Positions 7,359 through 13,601 of a DNA stretch of 13,601 bases are shown here, piece after piece. Numbering within the stretch: the stretch's first letter is position 1; the number at the start of each line of letters is the position of its first letter. The notes beneath the pieces are model-generated. The model ran no database searches. It saw only the letters and a program-made list of their open reading frames with translations, and was not told the DNA's origin. The position numbers and the translations under genes are program-made. This DNA comes from Segatella salivae DSM 15606 (lineage in GTDB: Bacteria; Bacteroidota; Bacteroidia; Bacteroidales; Bacteroidaceae): the NCBI RefSeq assembly GCF_000185845.1, contig NZ_GL629647.1, positions 632,197 to 645,797 on the forward strand, in the 5' to 3' direction.

Positions 7359-7448
7359 ATGCCAAACGGAAAGAAGAAGAAGGGCCACAAGATGGCTACT
7401 CACAAGCGTAAAAAGAGATTACGCAAGAATAGACATAAGAGCAAATAA
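7359..7448 (+). CDS. 29-aa AURKAIP1/COX24-domain-like basic protein
   Basis: A very small gene encoding 29 residues, most of them Lys, Arg or His. It starts MPNGKKKKGHKMATHK and ends in the KKRLRKNRHKSK pattern. I recognise this as the short Bacteroidetes protein usually annotated with the AURKAIP1/COX24 C-terminal domain, the domain of mitochondrial small-subunit protein mS38. Charge, size and homology suggest a ribosome-associated or ribosomal peptide that contacts rRNA; this is inference. The ATG is 36 bp after the HU stop, and a strong hairpin follows 26 bp after the stop. Confidence 0.82.
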   Translation: MPNGKKKKGHKMATHKRKKRLRKNRHKSK

Positions 7449-7474
7449 AGCTTGATAGCCTATTAAAAGGACTT

Positions 7475-7520
7475 AGGGGCATGTCAATACATCCACAAGG
7501 GAGTTGTGACATGCCCCTTT
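7475..7520 (+). terminator. Strong hairpin between the 29-aa gene and rng
   Basis: AGGGGCATGTCA (7475-7486) pairs perfectly with TGACATGCCCCT (7507-7518), a 12-bp GC-rich stem around a 20-nt loop, followed by TTTAT. It could be an intrinsic terminator for the HU transcript. It ends about 32 bp before the rng ATG and no separate rng promoter is visible, so it may be a leaky terminator or an mRNA processing/attenuation site. Confidence 0.75.
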
Positions 7521-7550
7521 ATAGTAAAGAAACTAAGTAAGGATAAAACA

Positions 7551-9125
7551 ATGACAAGCGAAGTTGTAATCGACGTAAGGGAGAAAGAGATTTCGATAGC
7601 ACTGCTGGAGGATAAGAATCTGGTGGAATATCAGAATGAGCCACGTCAGGCTTCTTTCTCTGTTGGTAACATCTACGCTGCAAAAGTTAAGAAACTCATG
7701 CCGGGACTTAATGCTTGCTTCGTAGATGTTGGTTATGAGCGCGACGCTTTTCTGCATTATCTTGACTTAGGCAGTCAATTCAATTCCTACGCAAAATACC
7801 TGAAACAAGTAAATAGCGATAGGAAAAAACTCTATCCTTTCAGTAAGGCACAACGAGTGCCCGACTTGAAAAAGGATGGAAGCGTTCAGCAAGTACTCAC
7901 TGTCGGACAAGAAGTATTGGTACAGATTGTAAAAGAACCAATCTCAACCAAAGGTCCACGCCTGACAGGAGAGCTTTCATTTGCAGGACGTTTCATCGTT
8001 TTAATCCCATTTGGAGATAAAGTATCTGTATCTTCAAAGATTAAAAGTGGTGAGGAGCGTGCACGATTAAAGCAGCTCATCTACAGCATTAAACCAAAGA
8101 ATTGTGGTGTAATTGTTAGAACAGTAGCCGAAGGAAAGCGCGTCGCAGAACTTGACACTGAAATGAAAGTGTTGAATAAACGATGGGAGGACGCTATTCT
8201 TAAGACGCAAAAACAACAAAAAAGACCACAATTAGTATTTGAGGAAACGGGCAGGGCTATCGCTATGTTGAGAGACCTGTTCAATCCAAGTTTCGAAAAC
8301 ATTTATGTAAATAACGAAGAAGTTTACAACGAGGTAAAACACTATTTGACGCTCATTGCACCTGAGAAAGCAGGAATCGTCAAGCTTTACAAAGGAAAAG
8401 TGCCTATCTTCGATAACTTCAATGTTACAAAACAAATTAAATCGAGCTTCGGTAAAACAATCAATTATAAGCATGGTGCTTATCTAATTATTGAACACAC
8501 TGAGGCTTTGCATGTTGTAGATGTAAATAGCGGGAATCGTACCAAGGCTCAAAATGGACAAGAAGCCAATGCACTTGACGTAAACTTAGGTGCTGCTGAC
8601 GAGATTGCAAGGCAATTAAGATTACGCGATATGGGAGGAATCATCGTCGTAGACTTTATTGACATGAATCTTGCTGAAGACCGACAGATGCTCTACGAAC
8701 GCATGTGTAAAAATATGCAGAAAGACAGAGCAAGGCATAACATTTTGCCTTTGAGTAAGTTTGGACTTATGCAAATTACCCGTCAACGTGTGCGTCCGGC
8801 TATGGATGTCAATGTAGAAGAGACCTGCCCCACCTGTAATGGTACTGGGAAAATCAAGTCGAGCATCCTCTTTACCGACCAACTTGAAAGAAAAATTGAC
8901 CGCCTTGTCAACAAGATTGGCATCGCAAAGTTCTATTTACACGTTCATCCGTATGTAGCTGCTTACATCAATCAAGGATTGATTTCCCTACGAAGGAAGT
9001 GGCAATTTAAATATGGTTTCGGCGTACATATCATTCCCTCGCAGAAACTTGCATTCCTGCAATACGAGTTTTATGATGCTAATGGAGAATTCATTGATAT
9101 GAAAGAAGAAATAGAAACAAAGTAG
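7551..9125 (+). CDS. rng: Ribonuclease E/G family endoribonuclease
   Basis: Single-strand endoribonuclease of the RNase E/G family, acting in mRNA decay and rRNA/tRNA maturation. The 524-aa protein has an S1 domain (about 37-147) carrying a lysine-rich insertion near 80-110. The catalytic core has its two Mg2+-binding Asp residues at D324 (HVVDVNSG) and D368 (IIVVDFIDM), with the family block DEIARQLRLRDMGG before the second. The zinc-link motif CPTCNGTGK (426-434) is present and the rest is a short RNase G-like C-terminus. The long disordered degradosome tail of E. coli RNase E is absent. The start is the ATG at 7551 (MTSEVVIDVREKE); the earlier ATG at 7506 lies within the hairpin and is rejected. 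Confidence 0.94.
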   Translation: MTSEVVIDVREKEISIALLEDKNLVEYQNEPRQASFSVGNIYAAKVKKLMPGLNACFVDVGYERDAFLHYLDLGSQFNSYAKYLKQVNSDRKKLYPFSKAQRVPDLKKDGSVQQVLTVGQEVLVQIVKEPISTKGPRLTGELSFAGRFIVLIPFGDKVSVSSKIKSGEERARLKQLIYSIKPKNCGVIVRTVAEGKRVAELDTEMKVLNKRWEDAILKTQKQQKRPQLVFEETGRAIAMLRDLFNPSFENIYVNNEEVYNEVKHYLTLIAPEKAGIVKLYKGKVPIFDNFNVTKQIKSSFGKTINYKHGAYLIIEHTEALHVVDVNSGNRTKAQNGQEANALDVNLGAADEIARQLRLRDMGGIIVVDFIDMNLAEDRQMLYERMCKNMQKDRARHNILPLSKFGLMQITRQRVRPAMDVNVEETCPTCNGTGKIKSSILFTDQLERKIDRLVNKIGIAKFYLHVHPYVAAYINQGLISLRRKWQFKYGFGVHIIPSQKLAFLQYEFYDANGEFIDMKEEIETK

Positions 9126-9158
9126 AACACAATACTTATTAAAGTATTCTAAAACATA

Positions 9159-9198
9159 AAGCTGCATACAAGTCAGAATCTCTGAATGTATGCAGCTT
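9159..9198. terminator. Bidirectional terminator between rng and the HU-LysM gene
   Basis: AAGCTGCATACA (9159-9170) and TGTATGCAGCTT (9187-9198) form a perfect 12-bp stem with a 16-nt loop. Weaker pairing extends outward: AAACA before and TTGTTTTA after. A smaller hairpin, AATACTT/AAGTATT (9131-9148), lies directly after the rng stop. The position between convergent genes fits shared termination. Confidence 0.85.
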
Positions 9199-9230
9199 AT
9201 TGTTTTATGCTTATAAAGCGATTGAAAAAA

Positions 9231-10541
9231 TTACTTTCTATGTTTACGTTTCAACTCAGGAATCTTGACCCTATCGCCTTCTTTTAGTTCTTTATTCTTG
9301 TTCATCACTTCAATATAACATTCCATGCCCGGACCTAAATACAGTCGACTGATTGACGAAAGAGTTTGTCCGCGTTTTACCTTTATCACTTGCTTAACCC
9401 CCACAATACGATAAGCACCAGTTCGAACACGTGCATCACTCGTGTTCAACGCCTCATAAGCATCTTCTTCCTTTGAAGAAACAGACTTTTCTGCAACAGA
9501 AGTAGGCTTTTCTACATCAGAAGTAGACTTTTCTGTAACGGATATAGGCTTTTCAGCGACCGATGTTGGCTTCTTTTCTTCTGCAGGAGCAGGCTTCTCA
9601 GCAACAGCTACAGGCTTGATAACCTTTGAAGGCCCCTTCATCGTGGAATATTGTTTCTTGAGAAGTTCCAGCTGAAGTGTCTGCACCTCCATTTTAAAGT
9701 TATAAATCTGTTCATTCTGCTGACACAATTTCATAAACATAAAACATATTGTACCAATCAGAACTACAAATAAGGCAACAAAGCCAACCACCAACGGCTT
9801 CATATAAGAAGACTTGCGAGGAGTATTCACTGTGGATATATTCTCCGTATCTTCATTGTCGTTTTCTCGACTATCAGTTTCCTCTATCATAGGCTCATCC
9901 TCCTTTTCTTGTGAAGATTCAAGCGCTTCCTCTTCATCCTTTGCTACATTATCTGAAGCTGTTTCAATCGTTTCCTGCGCCGTTTCTATTTGTTCTACTT
10001 CCGAAACATTAGTTTCTGAAATAGTTTCTTGCACCGTGTCTTCCTGCTTTTCTTCCTTCAACGACATTGTTTCGGCAGACATCTCCGACACAACAGCAAT
10101 AGGTTCAACAGGCTCTTCACGAGGAAGCTCAATTTCTTCAACGGCCTTTTCCTCTACAATCTCTTTCTTTTCTTCGGCTGGAGCAACTTCTTCCACTTGC
10201 TCTTTGTATTCGTCCTCCAATTCTACCCCATCATTAACAACAACGGTTTCAAATTGTGAGAAAGGTTGATTTACTAACTCTTTCATGGCATTATCGGGAG
10301 CAAAAGAGAGCTTATCACGCCCTTCAATTACAATACGTTCACCGGTATTTACATCAATGCTTTCACGTGAACTGACGCTCGTCAACTTAAACGTACCCAA
10401 ACCTTTTATCTTTACTTGCCGTTCACGATGCACGCCCTCATTAATGATTTCAGTCATCAACGAGATAAAAAGTTCAGCATCGGCCAATTTTATGCCATGC
10501 TTTTCAACGAGGAATCGGGCTAAATCTTTGATATTAGTCAT
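9231..10541 (-). CDS. HU-domain / transmembrane / LysM protein, candidate nucleoid-envelope tether
   Basis: A 436-aa composite protein. Residues 1-91 form an HU/IHF-type domain (MTNIKDLARFLVEKHG; KIKGLGTFKL; LSFAPDNAMKELV). Residues 105-240 are a Glu/Asp/Ser/Thr-rich, probably disordered linker. A single hydrophobic helix (about 249-270, PLVVGFVALFVVLIGTICFM) follows the basic stretch TPRKSSYMK, so the positive-inside rule puts the HU domain in the cytoplasm. Then come a probable coiled coil (272-300), a degenerate 7-residue repeat (314-356), and a C-terminal LysM domain (about 385-430, VKRGQTLSSISRLYLG) expected to bind peptidoglycan. The HU beta-arm reads DVNTG and lacks the intercalating proline. 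The ATG overlaps the preceding HU gene by 8 bases. The tether role is inferred; no experimental function is known to me. Confidence 0.88.
   Translation of the reverse strand: MTNIKDLARFLVEKHGIKLADAELFISLMTEIINEGVHRERQVKIKGLGTFKLTSVSSRESIDVNTGERIVIEGRDKLSFAPDNAMKELVNQPFSQFETVVVNDGVELEDEYKEQVEEVAPAEEKKEIVEEKAVEEIELPREEPVEPIAVVSEMSAETMSLKEEKQEDTVQETISETNVSEVEQIETAQETIETASDNVAKDEEEALESSQEKEDEPMIEETDSRENDNEDTENISTVNTPRKSSYMKPLVVGFVALFVVLIGTICFMFMKLCQQNEQIYNFKMEVQTLQLELLKKQYSTMKGPSKVIKPVAVAEKPAPAEEKKPTSVAEKPISVTEKSTSDVEKPTSVAEKSVSSKEEDAYEALNTSDARVRTGAYRIVGVKQVIKVKRGQTLSSISRLYLGPGMECYIEVMNKNKELKEGDRVKIPELKRKHRK
9484..9567 (-). repeat. Four 21-bp tandem repeats inside the HU-LysM gene
   Basis: Units start at 9484, 9505, 9526 and 9547, each 21 bp and beginning GACTTTTCTG or GGCTTTTC on the + strand. 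They encode a 7-residue repeat of the EKPTSVA type in the periplasmic linker before the LysM domain. Because 21 is a multiple of 3, copy-number change would shorten or lengthen the linker without a frameshift. Confidence 0.85.
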
Positions 10542-10827
10542 TGTTTTCTCCTCCGTTTTTCAATTTCTCTTTTACCGATGCATTAGGCTTAAAAGCCAAG
10601 ACGAGTTTTGGAGGTACAAGCATACGAAGTCCTGTCGAAGGATTTACAACAACCCGTTCCATGCGTTTCTTCACCTCAAACGTACCGAAACCTGACAGCG
10701 ATACGTTCTCTCCGGCTTCAAAACTATTGCCCATTCCTTCAATAAGCGTGTTGACAAGCTTTTGAACATCGGCTTGCGTGTAACCGCTTCTCAACGCCAT
10801 CTCTGAGATAAATTCTTTATTATTCAT
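10534..10827 (-). CDS. HU/IHF family DNA-binding protein
   Basis: A 97-aa classical HU/IHF protein. It has a helical dimerisation region (MNNKEFISEMALRSGYTQAD), the LSGFGTFEVKKR turn, and an intact beta-arm with VNPSTG at the tip, so the DNA-intercalating proline is present, unlike in the two other HU domains of the window. The C-terminal FKPNASVKEKL is typical. It starts 11 bp after the rimO stop, and its stop overlaps the next start as ATGACTAA, which points to coupled translation. It could heterodimerise with the HU domain of the protein encoded next, but that is inference. Confidence 0.93.
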   Translation of the reverse strand: MNNKEFISEMALRSGYTQADVQKLVNTLIEGMGNSFEAGENVSLSGFGTFEVKKRMERVVVNPSTGLRMLVPPKLVLAFKPNASVKEKLKNGGENND

Positions 10828-10838
10828 ATCAAGAACTT

Positions 10839-12140
10839 CTATTTTATGACATGACCATACAAGTCAAAAGCTTCACTATCGGTGATTTCCACATGATAGA
10901 AATTACCAACCCGCAATTTCTTTTCTGATACAGGAATCAAAACCTCGGGGTCAACTTCAGGAGAACAAAACTCACTTCTGCCAACATAATAATCACCTTC
11001 TTTGCGGTCAATGATAACTTTCAAAGTTTTTCCAATCTTCGCCTCCTCAACAGCTGCACTGATTTCTTGTTGCACAGCCATTAAAGTGTCGAGACGCTTT
11101 TGCTTTACTTCTTCTGAAACATCATCCTTGTAATGTCCTGCACTATATGTACCTTCTTCTTCCGAATAAGTGAAAGCCCCCATACGCTCGAATTTTGCCC
11201 ACTTAACAAAGTCAACAAGTTCGTTGAAATCTTCATCGGTTTCACCAGGAAAGCCAACCAACAATGTTGTACGTATGTGAATGCCTGGCACAGCCTCGCG
11301 TATCTTTTTAATAAGTTCTACCGTCTCTTCCTTGCTCACATGGCGGTGCATAGCATCGAGCATGTGGTTGGAAATATGCTGCAAAGCAATATCAAGATAC
11401 TTACAAACGTTTGGTTTCTCTCGAATAACATCAAGTAATTCTAATGGAAATTCATTAGGATAAGCATAATGAAGTCGAATCCATTCTACCCCTTTTATGT
11501 CGGCAATATCACGAATGAGGTCAGCAATATGACGCTGCCCATCTATATCAACACCATAATAAGTGAGTTCTTGCGCAATAATCTGAAACTCTTTTACACC
11601 TTCTTCAACCAGTTCTTTTACTTCTTGAAGGATTTCTTCTTTCGGGCGACTTGTGTGTTTTCCCGTAATCAGGGGGATAGCACAATAAGCGCATTGACGA
11701 TTGCAGCCTTCCGCAATTTTCACGTATGCATAATGGCGAGGTGTTGTCAGATGACGGCGACCATTGCAAGACGGAACATCGGCCTTACCAAGATCTGTCA
11801 GCAGTTGCTTATAATTGAATTTGCCATAAAACTTGTCTACTTCTGGAATCTCTTGCTCTAACTCATCTTTATAACGCTGCGAGAGACACCCCATCACATA
11901 GAGTCGCTTCAATCGGCCTTCATTTTTGGCATTGACAAACTCAAGAATGGTATTGATACTCTCTTCCTTTGCCGATTCAATAAAACCACAGGTATTGATG
12001 ACAGCAATCTCACCATCGGGGCGCTTGCTGTCATGCACACAATGATAGCCATTGGCTTCGAATTGCTTCATCAGAAGTTCGCTATCCACGAGATTCTTCG
12101 AGCAACCCATGGTGATGATATCGATTTGATTTTTCTTCAT
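10839..12140 (-). CDS. rimO: Ribosomal protein S12 methylthiotransferase RimO
   Basis: RimO is a radical-SAM enzyme that adds a methylthio group to a conserved Asp of ribosomal protein S12, using two [4Fe-4S] clusters. The 433-aa product has the hallmark MGCSKNLVDSE (11-21). The N-terminal cluster cysteines are C13, C51 and C85, and the radical-SAM motif CNRQCAYC (146-153) supplies C146, C150 and C153. A C-terminal TRAM domain (roughly 370-433) should bind the substrate. The N-terminal motif separates it from the related tRNA enzyme MiaB. It lies 21 bp after ftsY and 11 bp before the HU gene. Confidence 0.95.
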   Translation of the reverse strand: MKKNQIDIITMGCSKNLVDSELLMKQFEANGYHCVHDSKRPDGEIAVINTCGFIESAKEESINTILEFVNAKNEGRLKRLYVMGCLSQRYKDELEQEIPEVDKFYGKFNYKQLLTDLGKADVPSCNGRRHLTTPRHYAYVKIAEGCNRQCAYCAIPLITGKHTSRPKEEILQEVKELVEEGVKEFQIIAQELTYYGVDIDGQRHIADLIRDIADIKGVEWIRLHYAYPNEFPLELLDVIREKPNVCKYLDIALQHISNHMLDAMHRHVSKEETVELIKKIREAVPGIHIRTTLLVGFPGETDEDFNELVDFVKWAKFERMGAFTYSEEEGTYSAGHYKDDVSEEVKQKRLDTLMAVQQEISAAVEEAKIGKTLKVIIDRKEGDYYVGRSEFCSPEVDPEVLIPVSEKKLRVGNFYHVEITDSEAFDLYGHVIK

Positions 12141-12161
12141 CTATTATCCTTATAAACAATA

Positions 12162-13112
12162 TCAAGCGAAAAGTGAATCAACAAATTCCTTGCGATTGAA
12201 TAATTGCAAATCCTCCATCTTTTCGCCCAGACCAATATATTTCACAGGCACTTTCAACTGGTCACTAATGCCTATTACCACTCCGCCTTTAGCGGTTCCG
12301 TCTAATTTCGTGATTGCAAGACTTGTGATATTGGTGACCGCAGAGAATTGTTTTGCCTGCTCAAAAGCATTTTGTCCCGTGCTACCATCAAGCACAAGCA
12401 TCACTTCATCAGGTGCTTCGGGCAACACTTTCTTCATCACCTCTTTGATTTTCTTCAACTCGTTCATCAGTCCCACCTTGTTGTGTAAACGGCCTGCGGT
12501 ATCAATCAACACCACATCGGCGCCATTGGCCTTAGCACTTTGCAGCGTGTCAAAGGCTACGCTGGCTGGGTCTGAGCCCATTTGTTGCTTCACCACAGGC
12601 ACGCCCACACGATCTCCCCAAATAGAAATCTGCTCTACGGCAGCCGCGCGGAAGGTGTCTGCAGCACCTAAATATACTTTTTTTCCTGCATTCTTAAACT
12701 GATAAGCAAGTTTGCCAATAGTCGTGGTCTTCCCCACTCCATTTACACCAACAACCAGAATCACATAAGGTTTGTGGTCGCTCGGAAGATCCCAACTATC
12801 ATTATCGTCTGAATTGTTTTCAGAAAGCAGCGACGCAATCTCTTCTCTCAATATCCCATTCAATTCTGAAGTAGAAACATATTTATCGCGAGCAACGCGT
12901 GACTCTATTCGTTCAATAATCTTCAGCGTGGTATCAACGCCAACATCACTCGTGATAAGCACTTCCTCAAGGTTATCGAGCACCTCATCATCTACCTTTG
13001 ATTTACCAGCAACGGCACGTGTGAGTTTACTGAAAACGCTCTCTTTCGTCTTCTCAAGTCCCTTATCAAGCGTCTCTTTCTTTTTCTTGTTAAACAGTCC
13101 AAAAATTCCCAT
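12162..13112 (-). CDS. ftsY: Signal recognition particle receptor FtsY
   Basis: FtsY is the SRP receptor GTPase that delivers ribosome-nascent-chain complexes to the translocon at the inner membrane. The 316-aa product has a short basic N-terminus (MGIFGLFNKKKKE), the helical N domain (about 15-95), then the G domain: GVNGVGKTT (122-130), DTFRAAAVEQ (152-161), DTAGR (204-208), TKLDGTAKGG (268-277) and GLGE (294-297). The long acidic A domain of E. coli FtsY is absent, as is common outside the Enterobacteria. The frame is open to an ATG at 13184, and that extension would look like a hydrophobic leader, but FtsY proteins commonly begin MGIF/MGLF and 13112 is chosen. First gene of the ftsY-rimO-HU-HU/LysM operon. 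Confidence 0.95.
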   Translation of the reverse strand: MGIFGLFNKKKKETLDKGLEKTKESVFSKLTRAVAGKSKVDDEVLDNLEEVLITSDVGVDTTLKIIERIESRVARDKYVSTSELNGILREEIASLLSENNSDDNDSWDLPSDHKPYVILVVGVNGVGKTTTIGKLAYQFKNAGKKVYLGAADTFRAAAVEQISIWGDRVGVPVVKQQMGSDPASVAFDTLQSAKANGADVVLIDTAGRLHNKVGLMNELKKIKEVMKKVLPEAPDEVMLVLDGSTGQNAFEQAKQFSAVTNITSLAITKLDGTAKGGVVIGISDQLKVPVKYIGLGEKMEDLQLFNRKEFVDSLFA

Positions 13113-13243
13113 AATTACGTAATTTGATGATAAACAGCAGATAAACAACATGATTAAAACAAACGTTCTTCTGAATAAATGCATCAGATGTGATAGCTAT
13201 TCTAATCACAAACTGCTTGCAACGACATGCCGCTTATCGTTTG

Positions 13244-13251
13244 CAAAGATA
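13244..13251 (-). promoter_or_regulatory. -7 element for ftsY operon
   Basis: Read leftward this is TATCTTTG, an exact match to TAnnTTTG. The -33 region reads TTTT at a 19-bp spacing, a weak match. It implies a leader of about 125 nt, long for this window, and I see no obvious regulatory structure in it. The stretch 13252-13387 upstream is AT-rich with no gene I can support. Confidence 0.5.
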
Positions 13252-13387
13252 ATAAAAAAGTAAGGAAGAAAAAAAGGTCTCTATGTAAAATAACATGAGC
13301 CGAACGCAAGAGTGGCAAATTAAAACCTTATTTCACAATAACTTTTCTAAACTTGTAATCACAAACCTGCTCAACAAATTCTTTCTA

Positions 13388-13601
13388 TCCACAGCTAACG
13401 ATGCCATTTGCGAGGGTGCAGAAACGTCAAACCTTGTGGGAAACGACTTTCGCCAACCGCGGAAATGCCAAACCTTTCGGGAAATGACTTTCGCCAACCG
13501 CGGAAATGCCAAACCTTTTAAAAAGTGATTTGCGGGAAGCCCGCAAGCGCCAAAACCTTTAAAAAGTGATTTGCGGGAGGCCCGCAAGCGCTAAAACCTT
13601 T
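13388..13601. repeat. Second 41-bp tandem array, running off the window edge
   Basis: Units start at 13429, 13470, 13511 and 13552, each 41 bp, with a decayed copy at 13388-13428 and the start of another at the window end. The last two contain the perfect dyads TTGCGGG-AAG-CCCGCAA (13530-13546) and TTGCGGG-AGG-CCCGCAA (13571-13587). The two before them carry a weaker dyad, TTTCGCCAACCGCGGAA (13448-13464 and 41 bp later). Read on the - strand, each dyad is followed by 16 bp, then TTTGGC, then 2 bp, the layout of the array at 6590-6876. Copies become more alike toward the right edge. An open frame crosses the array at 13295-13528 but is not convincing as a gene. Confidence 0.9.

Noticed and set aside
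9814..10269. 151-aa serine-rich open frame on the + strand
   Set aside because: It is the antisense of the Glu-rich linker of the HU-LysM gene, where GAA/GAG codons read backward as TTC/CTC and TCC-type codons keep a frame open.
13113..13184. N-terminal extension of FtsY that looks like a signal sequence
   Set aside because: FtsY proteins commonly begin MGIF or MGLF, and the extension is probably untranslated leader; a hydrophobic leader would misplace a cytoplasmic GTPase.
13385..13393. DnaA box-like CTATCCACA
   Set aside because: One mismatch to TTATCCACA and no cluster of further boxes nearby; presence of dnaB in the window does not mark an origin.
13295..13528. 77-aa open frame over the second repeat array
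   Set aside because: It is made largely of the 41-bp repeats, resembles no family I know, and 41 is not a multiple of 3, so each unit would be read in a different frame.

Overview
The window looks like chromosomal DNA from a member of the Bacteroidales, most likely Prevotella or a close relative. It is AT-rich, its promoters fit the Bacteroidetes form (TTTG near -33, TAnnTTTG near -7, about 19-20 bp apart), and Shine-Dalgarno sequences are mostly absent. The gene set is typical of that group: rpmB-rpmG-DUF4295, a 29-aa COX24-like protein, several HU-family genes, and an HU protein carrying a membrane segment and a LysM domain. The assignment rests on protein families and promoter form, since there is no rRNA in the window.

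Layout from left to right. A leftward dnaB (148-1674) and a rightward ispE-Nudix pair (1776-3127) diverge from a 101-bp promoter region. A convergent terminator separates the pair from a leftward ribosomal protein operon (L28, L33, DUF4295 at 3197-3837) with a textbook Bacteroidetes promoter. A leftward map-tsaD-pncC operon follows (3963-6406). A 637-bp intergenic region (6407-7043) holds seven 41-bp tandem repeats. Rightward from there are an HU gene, a 29-aa basic protein, a strong hairpin and rng (RNase G/E), ending at a bidirectional terminator (9159-9198). The rest is a leftward operon, ftsY-rimO-HU-HU/TM/LysM (13112 down to 9231). The right edge holds a second 41-bp tandem array that continues past the window.

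Most genes are housekeeping: replication (DnaB), isoprenoid synthesis (IspE), translation and ribosome modification (L28, L33, RimO, TsaD, MetAP), RNA decay (Rng) and membrane targeting (FtsY). The less ordinary content is of two kinds. First, the two 41-bp arrays have different palindromes but the same layout: a 17-bp dyad, a 16-bp spacer, TTTGGC (or TTTRRC), then 2 bp. One reads on the + strand and the other on the - strand, and no insertions or deletions disturb the spacing. Second, a predicted membrane-anchored HU protein with a periplasmic LysM domain is encoded behind ftsY and a classical HU gene. It could tether the nucleoid to the cell wall. I saw no CRISPR array, tRNA, rRNA, insertion sequence or prophage gene.
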